Of a stretch of DNA of 64,000 nt, positions 43,330 to 54,768 are shown in pieces. Origin of the DNA: Pisolithus tinctorius (taxonomy: Eukaryota > Basidiomycota > Agaricomycetes > Boletales > Pisolithaceae); NCBI GenBank assembly GCA_024663395.1, contig JANFAH010000002.1, positions 6,138,001-6,202,000 of the forward strand, written 5' to 3'. The position numbers and the translations under genes were made by a program. Every line of letters starts with the position of its first letter. Position 1 is the stretch's first letter. Below the pieces are notes generated by a model, which had not been told where the DNA came from, searched no databases, and saw only the letters and a list, made by a program, of their open reading frames with translations.

Positions 43330-46300
43330 ACCCCCACATCCGACGCCTGCTCTGCTTCAAGCGCTGCTCGCCCATTAGAGCCTTCTGCGGGTAGTGAATG
43401 TGACCTCTCCCATGATGCCGCTTTCGACCGCTTAACTGATGGGCTACATATTAGCCAAGACCCGCTCCTGTCACCGTCTAGGAATGCCCGAAAAAAAATG
43501 AAGCAGTGGCAGCAGGTGGTCACACACTGTCATCCCTTCCCTCCTTCAGCCGTACCTTGCATATCGACGACTATCCAACCACTTCCGGAATCCTGTTGAC
43601 TACGAACTGCCTGACGTGTGGTTGTCACCAGACTCGAAAGCTGAGAGTCATTTGCATTGATTTCAATGGTGAGATTTCTGTGTTCTTCGTCATTTTCCTC
43701 TGCTTAGATGCATTCATGGCAGCTCTGCAATCAGTTGATCTGGCTGTCTGTCCTTGTGCACCTGCAGCCCTCCAACTCCTTTGGATGGGCTACTTCCCCT
43801 GTGCCCCACTGGGGCCAACACTTGCTGTTAGCCTACAGCTTCTCAGCTTTGTCCGACAACTCTTCATGTGCATACCTCCAAACACTTCAGCATGGTGTGA
43901 GTCCCTTGAGGCATACCTTGCAGCTATGGGTTATAAGGTGGACACAAAGGTATGGAATTGTCATGTTTTGTATCATTACCCCATTTTTTCCACTTCGTAA
44001 AACATACATTACTGCCATAGTGACTGTAGTACAGATGACTCTGCTATGTAGGTAGTATATCTTAATCTGATGCATGACTATTTCATGGTTATAAGTGCAT
44101 GCATGTGTGACATGTTCTGTTTCTTGGGACTGCTGTAGTGTTATATTGATAGGGTAGGATGTTTGTTGGTATTGTTTGTGGTGATGTTGCTATATTATTA
44201 ATGCATACTTTGGTTGTTCTTCTCAGTCATGGATCATTGCTGATGATACTTGCAGGAGGGTATATGCCGGAGGTTCAGTAATGCATATCACTGGTATTGT
44301 ATTCTGGAAACATCCCTTGATGAATATGTCCAACAACAACTGCAAGAATCTGCTAGTCCACCATCAAACATCCCCTCTGCAATCCCATTGCCAAGTTCCT
44401 CAGACAATGATGTCTTCAGTTCAAAGATGAGGCCATCAGAATACCTACGACAGCATTGTCCTTTATGCTTTGGTGGCCAGAGCTGGCAGAACAATAATAG
44501 TGAACATGGGTATGTCACTTGGTGGATATAGTTTTGTCAACTGCTAAAATTTCCTTTGTTCTAGCTTTTCTGATGTTGATGCAATTGTTTGCATTGATGC
44601 TTGTTTTACTCAGAAGCGCAGAAGTGGGCATCCAGATGATCCAGTAAACCCTACAGCTACAGTCTTTCTTTCACAAGAAGATATTTGTGCTATGGAGCAT
44701 GAGGTTAATGAGTTGCGAAAGTCAAAGTCTTCAACCCAAAGGAGGAGTGGACAGGCTTTGAAAAAGAATTATCTTGGTGATGGGGAGGATGAGTTTGAAG
44801 AGGGAATGAGGATAACAATGTCAGTGCTGAAGGGTTGTAATGAGTCCTTTACTGCAGCTGATGAGAGGCGCCAGAAAGTGAGTCTTAATCATTTATTCTG
44901 ACTCCATTGGTCTGATGGCAGTGTAGGCAAGTACCCAGTTCTTTTCAGATACTGGTGTCATGGCCCTACTCTGTCGTCATGATCGTGTCATTTACCTTGC
45001 AAATATGACTTCAGCTGGGGAGAGGCAACATTATGCACTTGCCCTCATCAAATCTCTTTTTGGCCATCTCCCAGATAATTTTCGTATTGGGCTGTTATAT
45101 GACATAGGTTGTCAACTGGAACAGAGCTGCAGGAAGTGGGGTTTTCTCAAGTCATTTCTGCCACGTATTTCTTTTGCCATCTCAGTATTTCATGCCTTTG
45201 GTCATCAATGGGCATGTCAGCTTATCTATCACCCCCGAAAATGTGAAGGATTTGGGCTATCTGATGGAGAGGGATGTGAGCGTTTTTGGAGTTCAATCAA
45301 AGGGCTGATACCATCTCTTCATGTTTCTGGGGTATGTGTGCAGTATGCCACATCTGTTTCAAGCTAACATATTATTCAGTATCATCAACGCCTCTTTGTT
45401 ATTGACTTCCAGGTGTGCCACCTGGACATGAAGAGTCTCACTGGTTTGGGCCAGTGGCTTTTGCGTCGCTGGAATCATTGCCAAGAAAAGAAGGCTGCTG
45501 CAAACAGAGGCCTAAGGAGATGTGGAGTTGATATCCCAACTCTTCAAGCTGAATGGGTTGCTCAAGTCTCTGCACAGACAAAGCCAGCTCCTCGTAAGCT
45601 GCTGATATAAATAATGACTCCTGCTCACCATCAAATTAGGTCACAGCTCTAAAGCTGCTGAGAATATGATATTGCAAATCATGGCAACTCAGAAATCATT
45701 GGCAAATTATGAGGCCAAGCTAGAAGTGCTGGAGAAAGATCTTCTCCATGGGGTTGCTGACATGACAAGCTTGAATATCCAAATTGCAGAGTGTCATCAA
45801 AAGGTTAAGTGTTTTAAAGAAGCTTTGCAGAACCAGAGGGCAACCCTAGGCATAAATGGGCATTCAAATCTTGCTAGTATCCAAAAGAGTGCTTATCTTC
45901 AAGTTAGTGGCAGTGTATTTTCTACATGGTTTCATCTAATTGAGACCATGTTCCATAGCTTCGCATGCATGCATTAGCAATCAAGAAACATATCAGAGAT
46001 CGTCTGCGCCAACGAAAGTTTGAGTTGGAAAGACTGGAACGCTCATATCAGGCAGACTCTCAGTGGTAAGAGGTCATCATTCATGAATACCCTTGTATTT
46101 GACTTGCCTTGAAGAACAAAGACTTCAAAACCACACAGAAGCATCTGTGAAGCGACGAGAACCAGGAATAGCCAAGCTTGCCAGTAGCTACAATAATTTG
46201 TGTCTGCAAATTGTAGGCCTCATACACAAGGGAAAAGCTCCTCAGGGGTCAATAGCCCCACTCCTGATTCCAAGGGACTCTTTGTTCAAACTGGATGTGG

Positions 46301-46965
46301 ATGATGATATTTGGCAGGATATTGGCCTTGGGGATGATTCAGATGGGTTACTACCCCCATGGTTAGCTGATGAAAAAGTGCACTCAGGGATCAGATCACT
46401 CCTTGAGCTGAGGCGTTGTGAAGAAGAGGAAAGGCGCCTGTTGCAGGAAAGAAGAGCTTTGACAGAGTGGTTTTCTGAAGAGTGGGGTCAGTGTGCAGAA
46501 AACCAGACAGAGTGCTGGTAAGAGACATGTGTCATTGCATTACCATGACTAACACACATTGCAGATGTTGATCTTGCATATGAACTTGACTGCAGAGCAT
46601 TGAGACTAGCAGGTCTGTGCATCTTGTGGAAGAGGCAACTTAGAGGCTATCCTGGAACACCTAATGAGAACTGGGGTGCAAGTGATGAAGAACTGCACAG
46701 CATGGTGCAGGGTGGTCATGTTATATATATTGATGGTGATAATGAGGAGAGGTTTGATGGATTGGAGTCAGAGGGTGAAGAGGATGAGGATGAAGTGATG
46801 GATGATGAGTTGCTATGTGTTGCTGAAGAATTTGCCCTGGCAGATGAATATCACCAACAAAGTGATATGCCATTGGAAGAATTCTGTTGGGGAGAAGAAT
46901 GGGAGAATGACCTACTGGATATGGATCCACCATCATCTCCAAGTAAAAGAGTTCGATACAGATAA
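43330..46965 (+). CDS. KDZ transposase of the giant transposon
   Basis: This is the likely enzyme for DNA excision and insertion of the host element, acting at its inverted repeats. The N-terminal part has RNARKKMKQW and a cysteine cluster (CLTCGC, then CPCAPAALQLLWMGYFPCAP, 43600-43800). The RNase-H-like core supplies D-D-E candidates: IDACFTQKR (about 44590), LYDIGCQL (about 45095) and SDGEGCERFW (about 45260). It also has MALLCRHDRVIYLANMTSAG and FHAFGHQWACQLIYHPRKC, typical of the family. A coiled-coil segment and an acidic tail end at the stop 46963-46965. In-phase GT-AG introns include 44510-44564, 44878-44938, 45332-45379, 45594-45639 and 45903-45958. Frames look intact from 43709 on; the first exon shows a frame change near 43520-43600 and the start is uncertain. 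Confidence 0.85.
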
Positions 46966-47084
46966 GGGTGATAGAGACATATTATAATCTATTTGGTGTC
47001 ATTAAATAGAATGTTTTTTGAGCATCATGTTTGCAAGACATATGCATGGGTAAAATGTAGAATATCCTGCTGGTTGGCAGAGGG

Positions 47085-48185
47085 GTAGGTGGGATGTCCC
47101 AATGTAGTCTTAGGGGCTGTTGTGGGACATCCCACTGCTTGCCAAAGGGGAGGGTGGGACATCCCAATGTAGCCTTAGAGGCTGTTGTGGGACATCCCAC
47201 TGGTTGGCAAAGGGGAGGGTGGGATGTCCCAATTTAGCCTTAGAGGCTGTTGTGGGACATCCCACTGCTTGCCTAAGGGGAGGGTGGGACATCCCAATGT
47301 AGCCTTAGAGGCTGTTGTGGGACATCCCAATGTAGCCTTAGAGGCTGTGGTGGGACATCCCACTGCTTGCCAGAGGGGAGGGAGGGATGTCCCAATGTAG
47401 CTTTAGAGGCTGTCAAGGGACATCCCACTGCTTGCCAGAGGGGGGGAGGGATGTCCCAATGTAGCCTTAGAGGCTGTTGTGGGACATCCCACTACTTGCC
47501 AGAGGGGGGGGAGGGACATCCCAATGTAGCCTTAGAGGCTGTTGTGGGACATCCCACTGCTTGCCAGAAGGGGGGAGGGATGTCCCAATGTAGCCTTACA
47601 GGCTGTTGTGGGACATCCCACTGGTTGGCAAAGGGGAGGGTGGGATGTCCCAATTTAGCCTTAGAGGCTGTTGTGGGACATCCCACTGCTTGCCTAAGGG
47701 GAGGGTGAGACATCCCAATGTAGCCTTAGAGGCTGTTGTGGGACATCCCACTGCTTGCCAGAGGGGAGGGAGGGATGTCCCAATGTAGCTTTAGAGGCTG
47801 TCAAGGGACATCCCACTGCTTGCCAGAGGGGGGGAGGGATGTCCCAATGTAGCCTTAGAGGCTGTTGTGGGACATCCCACTACTTGCCAGAGGGGGAGGA
47901 GGGATGTCCCAATGTAGCCTTAGAGGCTGTTGTGGGACATCCCACTGCTTGCCAGAGGGGGGGGAGGGATGTCCCAATGTAGCTTTAGAGGCTGTCATGG
48001 GACATCCCACTGCTTGCCAGAGAGGGGGAGGGATGTCCCAATGTAGCTTTAGAGGCTGTCAAGGGACATCCCACTGCTTGCCAGAGGGGGGGAGGGATGT
48101 CTCAATGTAGCCTTAGAGGCTATTGTGGGACATCCCACTACTTGCCAGAGGGGGGGAGGGATGTCCCAAAGTAGCCTTATGAGGA
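47085..48185. repeat. 65-bp palindromic satellite, right array 1
   Basis: About sixteen units, the mirror of left array 3, starting some 120 bp after the transposase stop. The short spacer 46966-47084 holds nothing recognisable. Confidence 0.9.
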
Positions 48186-48189
48186 AAAT

Positions 48190-48256
48190 GTTACCAGTCC
48201 TAAGATTGAACCAGTGACCTCCTAGATGTTCACCAGGTGCTACAACCACTGGACTG
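48190..48256 (-). repeat. tRNA-like module, right arm (mirror of module 4)
   Basis: On the minus strand it carries GTTGTAGCACCTGG and GGTTCAATCTTAGG. Confidence 0.6.
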
Positions 48257-48565
48257 TCTGCTGGAGAGTGGGGTGGGATGACCCAACATAACCCAAGAGG
48301 GTGTTCTGGGACATAGCCTCAGCTAGTGTTGCTGTGGCTCAGCTCCAAAGGCTGACCTGCTCAACAACAAGCAGCTTAGTCACTATGACAACTATTACCA
48401 AATGTAGCCTTGAGTTGCCACATACCAAATCCACAATAATTATTTTAATACTCAATAATATAGATGTGGTATGGACCTTGGCTTAGGACAGCTCCCTGAG
48501 CCACAGCAACACTACCCCCAGCTGCCAGAGGGGGAAGTGGGATGTCCCAATGTAGCCTTATGATG

Positions 48566-48634
48566 GAAATGTGACCAGAGCTGGGATTGAAGTAACCTCT
48601 TAGGTGATAACCAGTGCTCTAAACAGTTGAGTAA
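48566..48634 (-). repeat. tRNA-like module, right arm (mirror of module 3)
   Basis: On the minus strand it carries AGAGCACTGGTTATCACC and CTTCAATCCCAG. Between 48257 and 48510 lies the mirror of the unique segment 29905-30165. Confidence 0.5.
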
Positions 48635-48734
48635 ATATATATTGTCTAGGTACTAATATCAGTAGCATGGGGGTAAACCAGTGACATGGGAACAAGACTA
48701 TGTGAAGAGCAATGCACCATTCCCCACTTGCTCA

Positions 48735-49275
48735 GAGGCTGCTGTGGGACATCCCACTGGTTGCCAGAGGGGGGGGGATGTCCCAATGTAGCCTTAGAGG
48801 CTGTTGTGGGACATCCCACTGGTTGCCAGAGGGGGGGGGGATGTCCCAATGTAGCCTTAGAGGCTGTTGTGGGACATCCCACTGCTTGCCAGAGGGGGGG
48901 GAGGGATGTCCCAATGTAGCTTTAGAGGCTGTCAAGGGACATCCCACTACTTGCCAGAGGGGGGGAGGGATGTCCCAATGTAGCCTTAGAGGCTGTTGTG
49001 GGACATCCCACTGCTTGCCAGAGGGAACAGTGGGATGTCCCAATGTAGCCTTAGAGGCTGTTGTGGGACATCCCACTGGTTGGCAGAGGGAACAGTGGGA
49101 TGTCCCAATGTAGCCTTAGAGGCTGTTGTGGGACATCCCACTGGTTGGCAGAGGGAACAGTGGGATGTCCCAATGTAGCCTTAGAGGCTGTTGTGGGACA
49201 TCCCACTGGTTGGCAAAGGGGAGGGTGGGATGTCCCAAGGTAGCCTTGGAGGCTGCTGTGGGACATCCCAAGTCC
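48735..49275. repeat. 65-bp palindromic satellite, right array 2
   Basis: About eight units, continuous with the right terminal repeat and mirroring left array 1. Period of exactly 65 bp at 48996, 49061 and 49126. Confidence 0.9.
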
Positions 49276-50040
49276 CCTTATGAAAGTCAGTGGGATGTCC
49301 CATCCCAGCCTCAGAGGGCTATGATGGCACATCCTCCTAAGCTACCTTTGCAGACCAGCACAATGCCCCATGACAACCTCAGAGGCTCATCTGGGACATT
49401 CTGCCCTCTGCAGATGGTGTTGCAAAGGTGACCAACACCATGTTCTATGTGGGGGACTTTGAGATATTGGCTTGTCTCACAAGTGTTCAAAAACCATTCA
49501 CTTCTTCCTTCATACAGTACAAATTGCATGAGGTATAGACACAAATTGATTCAATTTAATTTATTATTGCAATTTTCAAGGCAAATGTGGAGGCCCAGGT
49601 GGGTCATCTCCCTGGCAACTAGTGAGATGTCCCAATACAGCAGAATCACATTGCAAAGATGTACATGAAAAGTACTATTGTATACTACTATGCATGGTGG
49701 GATGGGAGGGGATGTATAGGTCAAAGGATACTTTGTGGATTAAATCTGTCAGAGGAGCAAGGGGGCTAGGATTTCTGCAGCTATTTCAATGCTAATATAA
49801 GCTGCACTTTCAGGAGTAGGGACCCCAGTCACCCAAGGCAGTCTTGGGACATCCCAAATAATTGCATTTGAATGGATGGCTATGTGGGAAATCCCATCTG
49901 TCCCAGGGCCTAAAAATCTGCATAGCCCTGGGACATGACCAGATGTCCCTGGGCAGACCTTGGTCTGGGAGGCTATTAGGCTGGATGGTTTGGAGAAACT
50001 ATTCAGCCTAAATGCTTATGAAAAGTGGTTACCTGAAGTG
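49042..50040 (-). repeat. Right terminal inverted repeat of the giant transposon
   Basis: Mirror image of 27502-28500. The subterminal homology extends inward to about 47050. Confidence 0.9.
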
Positions 50041-51028
50041 TCGGTTCAAGCATGATCATCCTCTAGCAGGCCATTTCGGGCAGAACTGCACCTTAGAACT
50101 CATCTGCAGGGACTATGTTTGGCCCAACCTCTGCTCTGACGTGAAAGAATACGTTAGGTCTTGCACCGCCTGTGGATGGAGCAAAACTCTGCGTCACCGC
50201 CCTTATGGTCTACTGAAGCAACTCCCCGTCCCAGAGAGACCTTGGAACTCCATCTCCATGGACTTCATTGAACACCTCCCCAACTCCAATGGCTGCTCCG
50301 CCATACTTGTGGTAGTGGACCACCTCTCAAAGCAAGCAGTGTTCATCCCCACCCATGACTCCATCACCTCTGCCGAACTCGCTAAGCTCTTCCTAACCCA
50401 TGTCTTCTCCAAGCATGGAGTACCAGCTAATGTCACCTCTGACAGAGGTCCTGAGTTTGTCTCACACTTCTTCCGCTCTCTAGGAAAGGCCCTTGATATG
50501 TGTCTTCACTTCACCTCAGGTTACCACCCAGAAGGCGATGGCCAGACCGAGCGAACGAACCAGACTCTCGAGCAGTACCTTCATGTCTACTGTAACTACC
50601 AACAAAACAACTGGGCTGAGCTGTTACCTCTAGCAGAGTTCGCTTTCAACAATGCACCAAGTGCAACAACTGGAATTTCTCCCTTCTTCACTAACAAGGG
50701 ATACCATCCAAACCTGTCTGTGGTCCCTGACCAAGACTTCACTTCTCCGAGGGCTCACAATTATATCATCGAGCTCTCCACCCTTCATGACTTCCTCCGC
50801 TCCGAAATGTCCGCCGCTCAACAGCACTACCAGGGTCCAGCAGATGCTAGATGCATACCTCTGCCTGGGTTCAAGGTTGGAGAACAGGCCTATGTCAAAG
50901 CCAAGTACTTCTGCTCCACTCGTCCATCAGAAAAACTCTCCGAAAAGTACTTAGGTCTGTTCACCATCTTGGCCAGGCCAGGTACGCATTCTGTCACCCT
51001 TAAGCTCCCTGACTCTATGTGCTCAGTA
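50041..51028 (+). pseudogene. Pol 3' part, gypsy copy 2: integrase catalytic core
   Basis: Coding resumes after the giant transposon with the HHCC finger (KHDHPLAGHFG, then CTAC). Catalytic Asp is in ISMDFIEHL (about 50262) and TSDRGPEF (about 50440), and Glu is in the GDGQTERTNQTLEQYL region (about 50545). All three catalytic residues are present, and the 340-codon frame is open to the next insertion at 51029. Without the two insertions and two CpG-derived stops this copy would be nearly full length. Confidence 0.9.
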
Positions 51029-52851
51029 CATCCGGTGTCACACACCAAAGGTGTTTGGTGAGGTGGACATGGATGTAGCTGATGAATGGAGATGAAGACC
51101 ATAGCCCTCATGCGAAGAAGGACGGCCAGAAATGTCGGCAGTCATCCCTCGCACAAGAACGAGTTGTCAATGCCAAAGAAAAAGGAGGAAGCGAGTTAAG
51201 CGCCAATAAGGTTCTTAAGCGCCCGTGTATGGCATTCCGGTTTTCGACATATCTCCGCCAGTTCTGCAGACACCGAAACCATTCCCACACTCGCTTGTAG
51301 TGCTCAGCCACGCGATCCTACCTTCCAAAATTGGAAAGGATTTGTGCGCTCCACACGTTTCTACAGCACTCCCTCCAAAAGACGCTCATTTCGCTAATTC
51401 TTCTGATATGGCCGCCTCCACATCAATCATTTCGCTTGTCCCCTTTGCTAGGGACCATGGCTACATATATCTACCAGGAGTTCCTACTAGCTTCCGTCCT
51501 GAAGCATCCTGGTACATCCCACCCTCGTCTGCCCCCTCTCAGCCCATCCAGCTTGGGCAGCGTGTTCTTTTTGTCAGTATGACCTCTAGGAGGACATTCT
51601 TTGGTCACCTCAAGTCTGTCATTCGCTTGGAAAGGTCTTATGTGGTCGTTTCGGTCTCTCCAGTCCAAGAAGCATATGGATCCTTCCTCCCTGCTCCCTG
51701 CAACGTATTCATACCAGTCTTGTCCATCATTCTTCCAAAATTGCGACAGCTACAGTATAATCTACTGTTCTCCACTCTCCCTGATCGCATCCATGATGAG
51801 TATGATGCACATCTTGCCTCCTTATTGCAAGATACAGCAGAAGACGCTCCCCCTTCATCCTCTCTTCCAACAGAGCCTCATTCATGAAGTTTTTATTTGC
51901 TTCACTGAGAGGATGGTAAAGGGGGGAAGTTGCGATCCCTTATGCTCCTGTCACTCCACAGACCCCCAAAGCTTGACCCCTGTTGACATCTGACTCACCC
52001 TGTCCGCTTTTGGATGTACTATATCGGCATCAGATCAGCGCTGCCTCTCTGTCATCCCACTTTGGCCCAGAAACAATCTCTTCGAGATGTGACATGCACA
52101 GCCTCCCCCTAATGTGATTCCAGTGCGCTTTCCCAGTTTCTGACATTACTTGACTCATGCTTTGACATTCTGACTGTCTTCGACTCACCTGTTGCCAATA
52201 CTTACCAATCTTTTGCCCTTGCTTACTGATTCTTCGCTTTTTGGCTTACTTATCCTTACCAATGCTCACCAATGCTTTCTAAGACGATTACCCACCGCTT
52301 ACATTCCTTACTCATCAGTTACCAATTACTTACCAAGTGTTTGCACCTTGTTTTCCATAGGCAACGCCCCTGTACTGTATATAAATCACTGTACTTAGGT
52401 AGCAAAAAAAAAAAGAAGACATCAGAGAGCCCCTCTTGCTCGCATTTTGTTATCATTCAGAAAATCATTCAGCAGCTTCGATAGTTGAGACTTTATTAAG
52501 GGTCTAACTATTGTCTACTTCGCTTATTCTCATCTATCATTGATCTACTTCGCCCCAAGTCCTCCCTGAGCTCAGTGAAGCTCAGGACATCGAATTAAGT
52601 CATCATCCACCCTTCTGTAGGCTGACAGCAGTCTACCCCATCGCTTCCTCTCGCATTCCTGCTCCTTCTTCGTCAGGAGCACCCCCAACCCTCAGCACTC
52701 ATCTTTGAGTGTTGTAGTTCGCAAAAACCCTCCCAAAGAACAGGTTCCACCATCTAGGTACCGCATAGGCACACCACCACTCGCTTTCATTGTCTTTTGT
52801 GTTGGTTTTGGTTGGTTTCCACCACTGAACCTCACTTTGACTCACACCGGT
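51029..52851 (+). mobile_element. ORF-bearing LTR-like element F, copy 2
   Basis: 1823 bp from TGTCACACACC to TTTGACTCACA, inserted in the integrase-chromodomain linker with a 4-bp duplication CCGG. A TATA-like TATATAAA lies at about 52376, some 470 bp before the end, where a promoter would sit inside an LTR. Few CpGs are lost compared with copy 1, so this copy is younger. Confidence 0.75.
51408..51887 (+). CDS. 159-aa conserved ORF of element F, copy 2
   Basis: MAASTSIISLVPFARDHGY at 51408 continues uninterrupted to 51887, with the same length as the copy at 23337-23816. The frame is also open upstream to 51225, so the true start may be earlier. Motifs YLPGVPTSFRPEAS, SMTSRRTFFGHLKS and LPDRIHDEYDAHL are shared between copies. 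In an LTR reading the ORF would lie in U3, upstream of the promoter. The function is unknown to me. Confidence 0.6.
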   Translation: MAASTSIISLVPFARDHGYIYLPGVPTSFRPEASWYIPPSSAPSQPIQLGQRVLFVSMTSRRTFFGHLKSVIRLERSYVVVSVSPVQEAYGSFLPAPCNVFIPVLSIILPKLRQLQYNLLFSTLPDRIHDEYDAHLASLLQDTAEDAPPSSSLPTEPHS

Positions 52852-53158
52852 CTTCCATGTCTCACAGCTGGAAGCCACAGCAGCTAACCCTTTCCCAAAC
52901 TGACAACAACTTCCGCCTCCACCAGTGGATGTCGATGGTGACCTTGAGTACGAAGTATCAGAGATACTCGACTCTAAGGTGGACCGCCATCGCCACCATT
53001 GTCAACTCTTGTATCTAGTCTGCTGGGCTGGTTATGAGAACACCGACGAAGAAACCTCTTGGTTGCTTGCAACTGAGCTAGATCACGCTTCCAACATAGT
53101 ATCCGCTTTCCATGAACGCTATCCACATAAACCTGGCCCATACCAACCTCCGCCATAG
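52852..53158 (+). pseudogene. Chromodomain end of pol, gypsy copy 2
   Basis: After the integrase linker comes DVDGDLEYEVSEILDSKVD (52928-52984), then LLYLVCWAGYENTDEETSW and FHERYPHKPGP, ending in a stop at 53156-53158. The aromatic residues expected of a chromodomain (Tyr, Trp, Trp) are present. This copy keeps its frame over the whole domain. The next 190 bases (to 53349) separate it from the antisense gene. Confidence 0.9.
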
Positions 53159-53349
53159 TACTCTGCCTACATAATCCTCCTCCACAGGCCAACTCTGCCT
53201 CTTACCGAACTACCTTAAGTACTTTAGAATTTTTCTCCACTTATCCATTTCACTTGTCAGAGTTGCAAACAAAATCACAAGTCTATTTCATAGTAGTACA
53301 AAAATATACAAACTAAAGACAAAGAAAAGAAAAAAAAAACAGAACTACC

Positions 53350-54573
53350 CTACTCTTCCATCGCTGTTTCTCTGCCACCCTCCTGTTCTTCTCCACTGTC
53401 CTGCTCCCCTCTGACTTCTCCCTCTTCCTCGTTATCCCCCTCCACACCTTCATCCGCCTCCTCTTGCTGTTTCTCTGCCGCCTCTGACTCAGGCCTCTTC
53501 CAACCGCCACCTGTGCACTCGAGCTCAGCCATCCTGGCCTCTCGCACATCCTCCCTCCTCCTCATCTCTGCCCACTCTGCCCAGGCACGGTACAGTGCCC
53601 ACTCGTTGGCTGTCTGCTCTGCAGCCACTGCCATCTGCTCCGCTGCCTCTGCCATCCTCTCGAAGGCCAGCACAGTGGTCTCGTGTGCTTCGGTCTGTCT
53701 CTCCATGGCCTGCAGCTGCTGCTCCCACTCTCACTCTGCCCACCACGTGTGGACTCTCACACCAGAAGGACCCTCGAGCGGGGTCACTGGTTTGTCTTCC
53801 TCTCCGCCAGCCTCCCGCTTGTCGTCCGCCTCTTCCATTTCCATCACTCTCTCCTTCCCCTTCCCTTGCGGTACCTTCTTCTTCTCCCCTCAGGAGCTCC
53901 CTGTCCCCGCTCTCTTCTGTGATGGCCCCACCACCATGTCCTCCCTCATCCAACTACATACCTTTTTCTTCTTGTGACAGGGCACACAGGCCCTGGTCTT
54001 GCCTTGTCCTGGCTTGCACTGCCTGGCGGTCAGGCTCACTACACAGCAAGTGCAGGGGGGCTGCCTGGTGGCAGTGACCACCACGGAGGCCCCAGGGACC
54101 TTCTGGGCGGTGTTGATGTCATACACTGCACCAGTTAACCTAAAATAGAATAAGGTCAAAAAAAAATGGGTCAGCTCCACCTGACTCACAGTGGTTTGCT
54201 GCTCACCTCTGTGCGGCCTCATCCCGCCTGGCCTGGGCCCTCTCTTGAGAGGCTCTCTGCCTCTGTCTTTCTGCCTCCTCCTCTGCTGCCTTCTTCCTTT
54301 GAGCCTCCTCTTCCTCCTCCGCTCTCTTCCTCCACTCCGCCTCCAGTCTCTCCTCCTCCGCCTTCTGCCTCTTGGCCTCCTCATGCTTGGCCTTGCACTC
54401 TCTCTCCCTCCGCTCGACCTCCTCTCGTTGGCGCACCTTCTCTGTGGACTTCTCTCATTCAGTGTTGGTGGAGTCGTCGGTCAGAATGACCAGCTCTTCA
54501 TCTGCGACTTGGGAGTAGTCGCAGATGTGGCCAGGGGTTGGTTGGGGGGTCTTGCTCTGGCGCTGGGAAGGCC
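53350..54573 (-). pseudogene. Antisense accessory gene of the gypsy element, copy c (CpG-rich, spliced)
   Basis: On the minus strand: an acidic VADEELVILTDDSTNTE segment, then a coiled coil of Glu/Arg/Lys repeats (54436-54208). A 67-nt GT-AG intron follows (54206-54140, donor GTGAGC, acceptor TTTTAG), joining AAQ to RLTGAVYDINTAQKVPGAS in phase. The cysteine cluster spans about 54065-53960 (CTCC, RQC, RACVPC, KKVC). The frame then runs through a TGA (about 53894) and another near 53735 into a second coiled coil (MERQTEAHETTVLAFERMAE) ending at 53350. The initiator ATG of copy b reads AGG here. It is the best-preserved version for splice sites. Confidence 0.65.
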
Positions 54574-54753
54574 TGATGATGGGAGGAAGGTATGAAGGTT
54601 CAGAGCCCTAACACGTGTTTTTAAGCAGTACTTCGAACTCCAATGGAGCTCCACTGTGGCTAAAGCTATTATCCTCAAGGCATCAAAGAAATTTCAAATG
54701 ATCAACTCGTGTTGATCTCGTCCTGTACATGCGGCCTTCAGGGGTTCAGGCCC

Positions 54754-54768
54754 TAAGGGGGGGGCACT
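54754..54768 (+). other. Polypurine tract before the 3' LTR
   Basis: TAAGGGGGGGGCAC abuts the LTR start at 54769. It is the presumed plus-strand primer, also recognisable in the inverted copies (1778-1790 and 14296-14306). Confidence 0.65.

Larger units (their letters stand above)
27502..50040. mobile_element. 22.5-kb KDZ-type transposon with terminal inverted repeats and cargo
   Basis: Both ends read CACTTCAGGTAACC inward and stay identical for at least 750 bp. The gypsy target TCGGTTC is duplicated exactly (27495-27501 and 50041-50047). Removing the segment restores the integrase frame seen in copy 3. Order inside: left terminal repeat, palindromic satellite arrays with tRNA-like modules, foldback hairpin, cargo genes, KDZ transposase, mirror-image satellites, right terminal repeat. 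KDZ elements typically make about 8-bp duplications; seven matching bases are visible here. Confidence 0.92.

Noticed and set aside
47120..49178. Long open frames rich in GHPTACQRGG and CGTSHCLPEG phrases
   Set aside because: They are translations of the 65-bp satellite in several frames on both strands, with no independent start, splice or conservation signal.
27502..50040. Assignment of the giant element to CACTA (EnSpm) because it starts CACT
   Set aside because: The ends read CACTTCAG, the target duplication is 7 bp rather than 3 bp, and the encoded enzyme is KDZ-type.
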